Assembly: GCA_015232865.1 (NCBI GenBank)
Contig: JADFYU010000028.1
Location: 1-29,965 of the forward strand
Length of the DNA stretch: 29,965 nucleotides
DNA from: Magnetococcales bacterium
GTDB lineage: Bacteria > Pseudomonadota > Magnetococcia > Magnetococcales > UBA8363
Direction: 5' to 3'
Shown: positions 22,998-29,965 of the stretch, one piece after another
Layout: every line of letters begins with the position of its first letter
Numbering within the stretch: the stretch's first letter is position 1
Translations under genes and position numbers: made by a program
Notes under the pieces: generated by a model
What the model saw: the letters and a program-made list of their open reading frames with translations, nothing else
Database searches by the model: none
What the model was told of the DNA's origin: nothing

Positions 22998-23240
22998 AGA
23001 GACGGCTCCCCCCTCTTTTTTACCTGAAAAATCGGCCACTCCGGTTCCTCCATCCACTCTGACAACCCTCTTTAAACCGGTAAGCAAGCCTGTTCAAAAC
23101 ACCATTTTTCAAGATTTTTTCTGGTACATCACCCTTTTTTCCCGCAAACTGCTTGCGGAAGCTGCAATGATTCGCCCAAAAAAATTCTTCGTCTTATCAA
23201 TGGAAAATGCTGCAAATCTGATAAAGTGAAAGGGGTGGTA

Positions 23241-23270
23241 TTGCGAAGTCCGGCCTAGTAAGGGTATGAT
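23241..23270 (+). promoter_or_regulatory. Candidate sigma-70 promoter for tig
   Basis: TTGCGA (23241-23246) and TATGAT (23265-23270) are separated by 18 bases. The -10 matches five of six consensus bases. Transcription would begin near 23277, which rules out the upstream in-frame ATG at 23266 and supports the start at 23308. Confidence 0.5.
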
Positions 23271-23307
23271 CTCACTATCGATAACTGCAACCGTAAGTCA
23301 GGAACCC

Positions 23308-24633
23308 ATGGAAGTTTCAATCGAAGAAAAAGAAAATTTTACACGTACGATGAGTGTTCGCATCCCAGCAGAACGGGTGGATGAACTTATCAACCAGGAG
23401 TTGGCAAAACTCTCCAACCAGGTTCAACTGCCGGGCTTCAGACCCGGCAAGACCCCCATCAAATTGGTTGAATCCCGTTACCGGGATCATATCAATGGTG
23501 TGGTCATTGAACTTCTGATGCAGGAAAGCTACGGCAAAGCCATGGTTGACAATCAAGTCAATCCAGCCGATCAGCCAAAGATGGAACTGGGCAAAGTGGC
23601 TCGTGGAACGGATTTCACTTACACCGCCACCTACGAGCAGATTCCCGAGATTTCGCCAACCGTCTATAAGGACTTCAAACTGACCCGCACCGAGGCGATA
23701 ATCGAGGATTCGGATATCGACAAGGTGATCGAGCAGATTCGGGATCAAAATACCGACTTCAAAGCCGAAGCGGATCGAATCGCCCAATCCGGCGATCAGA
23801 TGAAATTTGATTTTGACGGCTCTATTGACGGCGTTCCTTTCGCTGGCGGAAAGGCGTCAGGTCACGAACTGGTCTTGGGTAGCGGTCAATTTATCCCCGG
23901 ATTCGAAGACCAGCTCATCGGTGCCAAGGCCGGTAGCGACATCGATGTGACCGTCTCCTTCCCGGAGGGCTATCAGGCCGCTCATCTGGCCGGCAAGGAA
24001 GCGGTTTTCAAGTGCCATGTCCATGAAAACCGCGCGCCGGTCAAGCCGGAAATAAATGATGACCTGGCTGTCAAGGCCGGCATTGCCGAAGGCGGTATGG
24101 AAAAACTCCGCCAAGAGATCGCCAATCGTTTGCAATCGGAAGCCAAAACCCGGAGCGACAACGAGATCAAAAAAGATCTGTTGGATCAACTCCTGGAAGC
24201 CAACCCCATTGAGATACCTCAAGGGTTGGTCGAACGGGAGCAGCAGGCGATGGTCGAACAACTCAAGCAGGAGTACAAACGCCAGGGTATCGACGCCGCC
24301 ATGCTGGGAATCAGCGACGAGGAGATGGGCAAGGGCTTTTCCACCGAGGCCAGCAAGCGGGTAAAAATCGGCATGCTGTTGGGAGCCGTCGCTCGGCAAG
24401 AATCTCTGCAAGCCTCCGAAGAGGGCGTGGAAGCATTTCTGGACAACATGACCGCCTCCTACGGTGCACAAGCCGGTGCCATGCGCAAATGGATGAAAGA
24501 GAACCCCGAGCGCATGGACGGCATTCGCAGTACCGTTTTGGAGGCAACGATTGTTGACTGGATCGTCAATAACAGCACTGTTGAGGAAAAAACCTGCTCC
24601 CTTGATGAGTTAATGTCCAACAAGGAGCAATAG
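23308..24633 (+). CDS. tig: Trigger factor, ribosome-associated chaperone
   Basis: 441 residues from the ATG at 23308. It has AGGA 6-7 bases upstream and gives the family start MEVSIEE; the frame extends 14 codons further, to an ATG inside the promoter. The ribosome-binding signature is GFRPGKTP (43-50). The FKBP-type prolyl isomerase domain runs from about 161 to 243 (DGVPFAGGKASGHELVLGSG, then FIPGFEDQLIGAKAG). The remaining ~200 residues form the helical chaperone arms. It binds nascent chains at the ribosome exit tunnel. It is followed by its own terminator, with clpP, clpX and lon beyond, the conserved proteobacterial proteostasis cluster. Confidence 0.96.
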   Translation: MEVSIEEKENFTRTMSVRIPAERVDELINQELAKLSNQVQLPGFRPGKTPIKLVESRYRDHINGVVIELLMQESYGKAMVDNQVNPADQPKMELGKVARGTDFTYTATYEQIPEISPTVYKDFKLTRTEAIIEDSDIDKVIEQIRDQNTDFKAEADRIAQSGDQMKFDFDGSIDGVPFAGGKASGHELVLGSGQFIPGFEDQLIGAKAGSDIDVTVSFPEGYQAAHLAGKEAVFKCHVHENRAPVKPEINDDLAVKAGIAEGGMEKLRQEIANRLQSEAKTRSDNEIKKDLLDQLLEANPIEIPQGLVEREQQAMVEQLKQEYKRQGIDAAMLGISDEEMGKGFSTEASKRVKIGMLLGAVARQESLQASEEGVEAFLDNMTASYGAQAGAMRKWMKENPERMDGIRSTVLEATIVDWIVNNSTVEEKTCSLDELMSNKEQ

Positions 24634-24670
24634 GCCGATCAAACTTTCTCAAGTTTTCGGCACTTTTTTT
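24634..24670 (+). terminator. Intrinsic terminator after tig
   Basis: GCCGA (24634-24638) pairs with TCGGC (24657-24661), and AAACT (24641-24645) pairs with AGTTT (24652-24656), with a 2-base bulge on the left. A run of seven T follows (24664-24670). It starts directly after the tig stop codon. Confidence 0.75.
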
Positions 24671-25056
24671 CCGGTCCACCTCCAGTTGAAGAACAAACCA
24701 CCGACCCCGGCGGGAGTGATTATTGAGCTATTCTCTTTTGTATACAGCACTTTAAATCACTCCAACCGGGCTTGGTTTTGAATCAATAATGTTTGGTTCA
24801 AATTATGCATACAATATGCATGATAAAGTTTTCCGGAAGATCCGGTTACCCACAACACATCAAACTTATGTCTTTTAATTTGTTGTTTTTTTTGGAATTT
24901 ATCTCCAAACCAGATACACAATGACCACCGTGATCTGGCCGAGGCAATTTTGTCCTGTTGCTGACAAATAAAGGCACAAGCGGGGATTTGGTATCCGGTT
25001 GATGGCAAATGGCCATTATTCCGCATTAAACAAATATTAACGTGAAGAGAGCGCCG
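24634..25056. other. 423-base intergenic region between tig and clpP
   Basis: It holds the tig terminator and then AT-rich sequence. TATGCAT occurs twice (24804-24810 and 24815-24821), 11 bases apart, an operator-like arrangement. A CCGGA-AGA-TCCGG hairpin lies at 24833-24845. No confident sigma-70 or heat-shock promoter for clpP could be placed. A 89-codon open frame on the minus strand looks like chance. Confidence 0.45.
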
Positions 25057-25656
25057 ATGAATCTGGTTCCCATGGTGGTTGAAACCACCAACCGCGGAGA
25101 GCGGTCCTACGATATTTTCTCACGACTTCTCAAAGAACGATTGATTTTCATGGTTGGCACCATTGAGGACAGCATGGCCAACCTGATCATTGCCCAAATG
25201 CTGTTTTTGGAATCGGAAAACCCTGAAAAGGATATTCATCTCTATATCAACTCTCCGGGCGGGCATGTTACAGCGGGCATGGCCATCTATGATACCATGC
25301 AGTTCATCCGTCCTAATGTCAGCACGCTTTGTTTGGGACAGGCCGCCAGCATGGCTGCCGTTTTGTTGGCCGCAGGTGCCGACGGCAAACGGCTACTCCT
25401 TCCCAACTCGCGGGTGATGATTCATCAGCCCCTGGGTGGCTATCAAGGACAATCTACCGACATTCAGATCCACGCCAAGGAGATGCTGCGGGTTCGCGAG
25501 ACGCTGAATCGGGTATTGGCCAAACACACGGGACAAACCGTTCGACGCATTGCCAAAGATACGGAGCGTGATTATTTTATGACCAGCAAGGAGGCTTGTG
25601 AGTACGGCCTGGCTGATCAGGTTATCAATAAACGGGATCTACCCAAAGAAGATTAA
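25057..25656 (+). CDS. clpP: ATP-dependent Clp protease proteolytic subunit
   Basis: 199 residues from the ATG at 25057 ([20 protein letters not shown]), chosen because GAAGAGAG lies just before it and the family core starts here; a GTG at 25042 would add five residues. ClpP forms a double-heptamer barrel that degrades substrates unfolded by ClpX or ClpA. The catalytic triad is complete: S98 (GQAASMAA), H123 (MIHQP) and D172 (ERDYFM). The YINSPGG segment that shapes the oxyanion hole is at 63-69. There is little or no propeptide. clpX follows 91 bases downstream with an inverted repeat between them. Confidence 0.97.
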   Translation: MNLVPMVVETTNRGERSYDIFSRLLKERLIFMVGTIEDSMANLIIAQMLFLESENPEKDIHLYINSPGGHVTAGMAIYDTMQFIRPNVSTLCLGQAASMAAVLLAAGADGKRLLLPNSRVMIHQPLGGYQGQSTDIQIHAKEMLRVRETLNRVLAKHTGQTVRRIAKDTERDYFMTSKEACEYGLADQVINKRDLPKED

Positions 25657-25677
25657 AAAATGCTGATCCCCTTTTGA

Positions 25678-25714
25678 TGATTGGTGTATATTGGAGTCAA
25701 GCATTCACCAATCA
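25678..25714. other. Inverted repeat between clpP and clpX
   Basis: TGATTGGTG (25678-25686) and CACCAATCA (25706-25714) form a 9-bp stem with a 19-base loop. No T tract follows, so it is not a plain terminator. It may be an operator or an RNA processing site; nothing in the sequence decides which. Confidence 0.4.
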
Positions 25715-25747
25715 GCAGTCAGGCGATTTTGACGTTGAGAGGAAATC

Positions 25748-27016
25748 ATGGCCAAAAAATCAGATTCTGGAACCGTGTTACACTGTTCGTTTTGTGCAAA
25801 AACCCAACATGAGGTGCGCAAGCTAATTGCTGGTCCCTCCGTCTTTATCTGCAATGAGTGTGTCGATCTGTGCCGAGATATCATCAAAGAAGAGAAGGTT
25901 GAGCAGGGGACAGTCAGAAACGGGTCGGCCAGTGCTCCGCCACCCCATGAAATCAAACAGATTCTTGATCAACATGTCATCGGCCAGGAGCATGCCAAGA
26001 AGGTGCTCTCCGTCGCTGTCTACAACCATTACAAGCGCATCGGGGCGCCTGATGACGCCAAAAACGAAGTGGAGTTGGCCAAAAGCAACATTTTGCTCAT
26101 CGGTCCCACCGGATCAGGCAAAACCCTTTTAGCCCAAACTTTAGCTCGCATTCTCGACGTCCCCTTTACCATTACCGATGCGACCACCCTGACCGAGGCC
26201 GGTTATGTGGGAGAGGATGTGGAGAACATCATCTTGCGCTTGTTGCAGGCGGCGGACAACGATGTGGAGCGTGCACAGCGAGGCATCGTCTTCATTGATG
26301 AGATTGATAAGATTTCTCGAAAATCGGACAACCCCTCCATCACTCGGGACGTTTCCGGAGAAGGGGTTCAACAGGCGCTACTGAAAATAATCGAAGGCAC
26401 CATAGCCAGCGTGCCCCCTCAAGGCGGGCGCAAACACCCGCAGCAGGAGTATCTTCAGGTGGATACGACCAATATTCTGGTCATTTGCGGCGGTGCGTTC
26501 AATGGTCTGGAAAAGGTCATTGAGCGTCGCTCCAACAAATCCAACAGCATTGGCTTCGGCGCTCAGGTCAAAGACAGCTCCGCCGAGTTGAATGTCAACG
26601 ATCTTCTCCCTCAATTGGAGCCGGAAGATCTGCTGCAATTCGGCCTGATTCCAGAATTTGTCGGTCGATTGCCGGTTGTGACCACTTTAGAGGAACTGGA
26701 TCTAAAAGCATTGATCCAAATTTTACAAGAGCCTAAAAATGCTCTTCTCAAGCAGTATCGTCGCCTCTTCGAACTGGAAGATGTCCGACTGACGTTTACC
26801 GACGAGGCCATCGCTGCCATTGCCGCCAAAGCGCTGAAGAGAAAAACCGGCGCTCGGGGTCTGCGTTCGATCCTGGAGTCTACCTTGCTGGACGTCATGT
26901 TTGATATTCCGACCAAACCGGACGTTCGGGAGGTGGTGATCAATCAAGAGGTGATAGAAAGCGATGCCGAACCGCTTTTGATCTATGAAGAGACGGCTCA
27001 AGCCCAACAAGCTTAA
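25748..27016 (+). CDS. clpX: ATP-dependent Clp protease ATP-binding subunit ClpX
   Basis: 422 residues, the AAA+ unfoldase that feeds ClpP. The N-terminal zinc-binding domain has C13/C16 and C35/C38 (HCSFC and CNEC). Walker A is GPTGSGKT (119-126), the GYVG pore loop is at 152-155, and Walker B is IVFIDEID (180-187). The [20 protein letters not shown] block and a C-terminal [12 protein letters not shown] sensor-2 segment are typical. The ATG has AGAGG 6 bases upstream. lon follows 24 bases after the stop, so the two are probably co-transcribed. Confidence 0.97.
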   Translation: MAKKSDSGTVLHCSFCAKTQHEVRKLIAGPSVFICNECVDLCRDIIKEEKVEQGTVRNGSASAPPPHEIKQILDQHVIGQEHAKKVLSVAVYNHYKRIGAPDDAKNEVELAKSNILLIGPTGSGKTLLAQTLARILDVPFTITDATTLTEAGYVGEDVENIILRLLQAADNDVERAQRGIVFIDEIDKISRKSDNPSITRDVSGEGVQQALLKIIEGTIASVPPQGGRKHPQQEYLQVDTTNILVICGGAFNGLEKVIERRSNKSNSIGFGAQVKDSSAELNVNDLLPQLEPEDLLQFGLIPEFVGRLPVVTTLEELDLKALIQILQEPKNALLKQYRRLFELEDVRLTFTDEAIAAIAAKALKRKTGARGLRSILESTLLDVMFDIPTKPDVREVVINQEVIESDAEPLLIYEETAQAQQA

Positions 27017-27040
27017 CTGACACAAGGATGAAGTGCGCCC

Positions 27041-29491
27041 ATGACCATGCCCGGTGATTTAATATCGACTGAGACTTTCTTCATTCCCATACTTCCCTTG
27101 CGGGACATCGTCGTTTTCCCGCAGATGGTGGTGCCACTCTTTGTTGGCCGCGAAAAATCCATCAAAGCTCTGGATGCGGTAACCGCCCAGGAACAGGACC
27201 GCCACATACTGCTTGTCGCCCAACGCAATGCCGCCACGGACAATCCCGTCGAAGAGGATATCTATGACATTGGCGTCATCGGCTCCATCTTACAGGTTTT
27301 AAAACTCCCGGACGGCACGGTCAAAGTGCTGGTCGAGGGGGGACGCCGGGTAAAAATCCACACTTATATCCAGAATGAGCCTTATTTTGTCGTTGAGGGC
27401 TCTTATCTTCCAGAGGAGATTCACAACCCGACTGAAGCCAAGGCCATGATGCGCTCTCTGGTCGCCCGGTTTGACTCCTACTCCAAACTGAACAGAAAGC
27501 TGGCACCGGAGGTGTTGATCAGTTTTCAAACCATCGACAACCCCAACCGACTGGCCGACATTGCAGCGACCCACATCAATCTTAAGGTGTCCGAAAAGCA
27601 GGAGCTGCTTGAAATGCTTCTGGTTACCGATCGTTTGGATGGGCTGTTGGTCGCGCTGGAGAAGGAGATTGAGGTTCTCCAGGTTGAAAAACGGGTTCGT
27701 GGCCGGGTCAAACGTCAGATGGAAAAAAGCCATCGGGACTATTATCTGAATGAGCAGATGAAGGCCATACAGAAAGAGTTGGGTGATCGGGATGAAGAAA
27801 AAGATGAGTTGCTCGAACTGGCGGAGCTGATTAAAACCGTCGGCTTGAGCGAAGAGGCGCGAACCAAATCGGAATCTGAACTCAAAAAGCTTAAACAAAT
27901 GGCTCCCATGTCAGCCGAAGCCACCGTTGTTCGCAACTATATCGACTGGATGGTCAAACTACCTTGGGGCAAATCCTCCGAGCTTAAACATGACATTCCG
28001 GCCGCCGAAGAGATCCTGGAAGAGGATCATTGGGGTATGGAGAAGGTTAAAGAGCGCATTATTGAGCAACTGGCTGTTCAACAGAAGGTCGATCAGATCA
28101 AAGGACCGATTCTCTGTTTGGTGGGGCCGCCGGGTGTTGGCAAAACCTCTCTGGCCCGCTCCATAGCGCGCGCCTCGGGCCGGGAGTATGTGCGCATTTC
28201 CCTGGGCGGCATTCGCGATGAAGCCGAGGTACGGGGACACAGGCGGACTTATATCGGTTCCCTACCGGGAAAAATCATTCAATCCATGAAAAAGGCCGGG
28301 ACCAATAACCCTCTCTTTCTTTTGGACGAAATTGACAAAGTCGGCTCGGACTTCCGAGGAGATCCCTCTTCAGCCCTTTTGGAAGTTTTGGACCCGGAAC
28401 AAAACAGCACCTTCAACGATCACTACCTGGAGGTGGACTATGACCTCTCGCAGGTGATGTTCATTACCACGGCCAACAGCCTGAACATTCCCCGACCGCT
28501 ACTGGATCGGATGGAGGTGATCCGTCTGGCCGGATACACCGAAGACGAAAAATTACGCATCGCCACCAAATACTTGATCCCCAAGCAGATGAAGGCCCAT
28601 GGGCTGACCGAGGCGGAGTTTTCCCTGTCGAGTGCGGCGATCAAATCGACCATACGATATTATACCCGCGAAGCCGGTGTGCGAAATCTGGAACGGGAGA
28701 TAGCCAGCCTCTGCCGCAAATCCACCAAGGCCATTCTCACTGAAGAGAACCGCCGCAAGGTGGCCGTCAGCGCACAAAATCTGGGGAAATTTCTCGGCAT
28801 CCGTAAATATCGGTTTGGTCTGGCCGAGGAGAGCGATTTGATTGGTGTCACAACCGGTCTGGCTTGGACGGAAGTGGGTGGGGAACTGCTCTCCATCGAA
28901 GCCGTACTGCTCACCGGAAAGGGAAAACTGACCATCACCGGCAAACTGGGCGATGTCATGCAGGAGTCGGCTCAGGCCGCCATGACCTATGCCCGTTCAC
29001 GAGCCATCGACTGGGGATTGAATGATGCCGAGTTCTTCCAGAACCATGACATTCACATTCACGTCCCAGAGGGTGCAACCCCCAAAGACGGACCTTCGGC
29101 GGGAATCGCCATCTGCACCACCATCGCCAGCATTCTGACCGGTATTTCGGTTCGGCGGGACGTAGCGATGACCGGCGAGATCACCTTGAGAGGCCGGGTT
29201 TTGATTATCGGTGGACTGAAAGAGAAGATGCTGGCCGCCCATCGTGCCGGCATCAAGCACATCATTATTCCCAGGGAAAACGTTAAAGACCTGAAAGAGA
29301 TGCCGTTGTCGGTCATGAAAGACCTTGAAATCCATCCGGTCAGCCATCTGGATGAAGTTCTTGGGCTGGCGTTGAGCAGGCAAATAGTTGATTTAAAGAT
29401 GGAAAACAATGACACTGAAAGGAAAAACGTCAAGCCGGCCGTGTTGCAAAATGAGCCGCCACACGACGGTCTTCCATCCATTACCCACTGA
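27041..29491 (+). CDS. lon: ATP-dependent protease Lon
   Basis: 816 residues. Lon is a homohexameric cytosolic AAA+ protease that removes misfolded and short-lived regulatory proteins. The N-terminal substrate-binding domain begins [17 protein letters not shown], with a helical region rich in Lys/Glu following. Walker A is GPPGVGKT (362-369) and Walker B is [13 protein letters not shown]. The C-terminal protease domain has the Ser-Lys dyad: S686 in [10 protein letters not shown] and K729 in GGLKEK, spaced 43 residues as in E. coli. A polar tail of about 30 residues after the last conserved helix makes it slightly longer than E. coli Lon (784). An ATG two codons later (27047) is an alternative start. 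Confidence 0.97.
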   Translation: MTMPGDLISTETFFIPILPLRDIVVFPQMVVPLFVGREKSIKALDAVTAQEQDRHILLVAQRNAATDNPVEEDIYDIGVIGSILQVLKLPDGTVKVLVEGGRRVKIHTYIQNEPYFVVEGSYLPEEIHNPTEAKAMMRSLVARFDSYSKLNRKLAPEVLISFQTIDNPNRLADIAATHINLKVSEKQELLEMLLVTDRLDGLLVALEKEIEVLQVEKRVRGRVKRQMEKSHRDYYLNEQMKAIQKELGDRDEEKDELLELAELIKTVGLSEEARTKSESELKKLKQMAPMSAEATVVRNYIDWMVKLPWGKSSELKHDIPAAEEILEEDHWGMEKVKERIIEQLAVQQKVDQIKGPILCLVGPPGVGKTSLARSIARASGREYVRISLGGIRDEAEVRGHRRTYIGSLPGKIIQSMKKAGTNNPLFLLDEIDKVGSDFRGDPSSALLEVLDPEQNSTFNDHYLEVDYDLSQVMFITTANSLNIPRPLLDRMEVIRLAGYTEDEKLRIATKYLIPKQMKAHGLTEAEFSLSSAAIKSTIRYYTREAGVRNLEREIASLCRKSTKAILTEENRRKVAVSAQNLGKFLGIRKYRFGLAEESDLIGVTTGLAWTEVGGELLSIEAVLLTGKGKLTITGKLGDVMQESAQAAMTYARSRAIDWGLNDAEFFQNHDIHIHVPEGATPKDGPSAGIAICTTIASILTGISVRRDVAMTGEITLRGRVLIIGGLKEKMLAAHRAGIKHIIIPRENVKDLKEMPLSVMKDLEIHPVSHLDEVLGLALSRQIVDLKMENNDTERKNVKPAVLQNEPPHDGLPSITH

Positions 29492-29539
29492 GTTTGCACT
29501 CTCTCACATCAAAAAGTGCAAAAAAAAACGATAAATGGC

Positions 29540-29568
29540 TTGACACTAAGGCCTGAGGCACGTATACA
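29540..29568 (+). promoter_or_regulatory. Strong sigma-70 promoter for the HU gene
   Basis: A perfect TTGACA (29540-29545) and TATACA (29563-29568) are separated by exactly 17 bases. Transcription would start near 29575 and leave a leader of about 150 bases before the HU start codon. This is the best consensus promoter in the window. Confidence 0.7.
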
Positions 29569-29726
29569 ACCACCTACGCCATTGAGCACACCCGAAGATG
29601 AGGGGCATAATCCGGGGCGTAAGAGTGGGGAATAGCGGGAATAGAGATGCAGAGGTGGTCTATTTAAGACGGATTGTCCACCGATTCTGATACGAACTAA
29701 TCTATGACGTGGGGAGGGAGAGTCAA

Positions 29727-29965
29727 TTGAATAAGTCCGAATTAATAGACGCTGTAGCATCTGCAACCGGTTTGACCAAGGTTCAATCCGGCGAAGCGGT
29801 TGATGCGGTTATCGGTTCCATACAAGGTGCGCTGAAAAATGGTGACCAGGTCAGCCTGGTTGGCTTTGGAACCTTTTTGGTGACGGATCGGGCCGCTCGT
29901 ATGGGTCGCAATCCTCGTACCGGTGATGAGATCGAAATTCCAGCTGCTCGGCTGCCGAAGTTCCG
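29727..29965 (+). CDS. hup: DNA-binding protein HU (3' partial)
   Basis: 79 residues are visible before the window ends. HU is a small dimeric histone-like protein that bends DNA and compacts the nucleoid. The start is a TTG, supported by GGGAGGGAG at 29712-29720 with 6-base spacing and by the family opening (M)NKSELIDAVA. LVGFGTF in the beta arm base and the MGRNPRTGDEIEIPAA arm tip are diagnostic; the arm's RNP motif is the proline that intercalates DNA. IHF is less likely from these arm residues. It lies downstream of lon, the common proteobacterial order, with its own promoter. Confidence 0.95.
   Translation, partial: MNKSELIDAVASATGLTKVQSGEAVDAVIGSIQGALKNGDQVSLVGFGTFLVTDRAARMGRNPRTGDEIEIPAARLPKF

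Larger units (their letters stand above)
22945..23307. other. 363-base intergenic region upstream of tig
   Basis: It holds the 19-bp hairpin at its left edge, then AT-rich sequence with T runs, a short hairpin CCGCAA-ACTGC-TTGCGG at 23142-23158, and the candidate tig promoter near its right end. No coding region is seen. Confidence 0.5.

Noticed and set aside
24757..25026. 89-codon frame on the minus strand between tig and clpP
   Set aside because: AT-rich intergenic composition, no recognisable domain, no supporting ribosome site, and it overlaps the expected clpP regulatory region.
29493..29522. Inverted repeat TTTGCACT/AGTGCAAA after lon as a terminator
   Set aside because: The stem is only 8 bp with a 14-base loop and is followed by an A tract, not a T tract, on the coding strand.
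29575..29726. Possible tRNA or repeat copy in the HU leader
   Set aside because: No T-loop motif or cloverleaf could be drawn, and similarity to the dispersed repeat is limited to a few short words.

Overview
The window is a bacterial chromosome segment, most likely from a proteobacterium. The run tig, clpP, clpX, lon, hup is the standard proteobacterial order. A Gram-negative envelope is shown by a secretin, a SPOR domain, periplasmic binding proteins and anmK. The Rho P-loop reads QPRTGKT, which I associate more with alphaproteobacteria and magnetococcus-like lineages than with enterics. This placement is an impression from single motifs, and the sequence alone does not fix the genus. I see no phage, insertion-sequence transposase, CRISPR array, rRNA or tRNA.

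Layout. 1-2196 (+) is the 3' part of an MshL/PilQ-type secretin that ends in a SPOR domain, followed by a clean intrinsic terminator. 2516-10210 (+) is one giant gene (2564 aa) coding for an N-terminal membrane anchor, a FecR domain, a helical stalk with seven ~34-residue repeats, a cadherin domain and a tandem array of 228-residue cadherin-like repeats. 10403-12337 (+) holds a PstS-like periplasmic protein and a degenerate DegT-family aminotransferase homologue. 12460-15220 (-) is a PhnD-like binding protein and a hybrid histidine kinase that form a likely sensory operon. 15505-16629 (-) is anmK, divergent from tyrS (16864-18078, +). tyrS converges on rho-rpmE (18207-19703, -) through a shared 20-bp hairpin terminator. 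20167-22165 (-) is a small coiled-coil gene, pilD and coaE. 22594-22944 (+) is a small, probably disordered orphan protein. 23308 to the end (+) is tig, clpP, clpX, lon and the start of an HU gene.

How the genes work together. The right half is housekeeping: protein folding and ATP-dependent proteolysis (trigger factor, ClpXP, Lon), nucleoid architecture (HU), transcription termination (Rho), translation (TyrRS, L31), CoA synthesis and cell-wall recycling. The left half is accessory envelope and sensory biology. The secretin and PilD both belong to type IV pilus/type II secretion-like machinery, and the giant FecR-cadherin protein next to the secretin is the most unusual object in the window.

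A second unusual layer is a family of dispersed intergenic repeats. One copy is nearly full-length and palindromic (15317-15492). Three partial relatives lie at 10311-10378, 12371-12465 and 22228-22280. All are outside genes or touch only the last bases of one. They look like a MITE- or REP-like family. All coordinates, repeat periods and hairpins were read by eye; no homology search was run.
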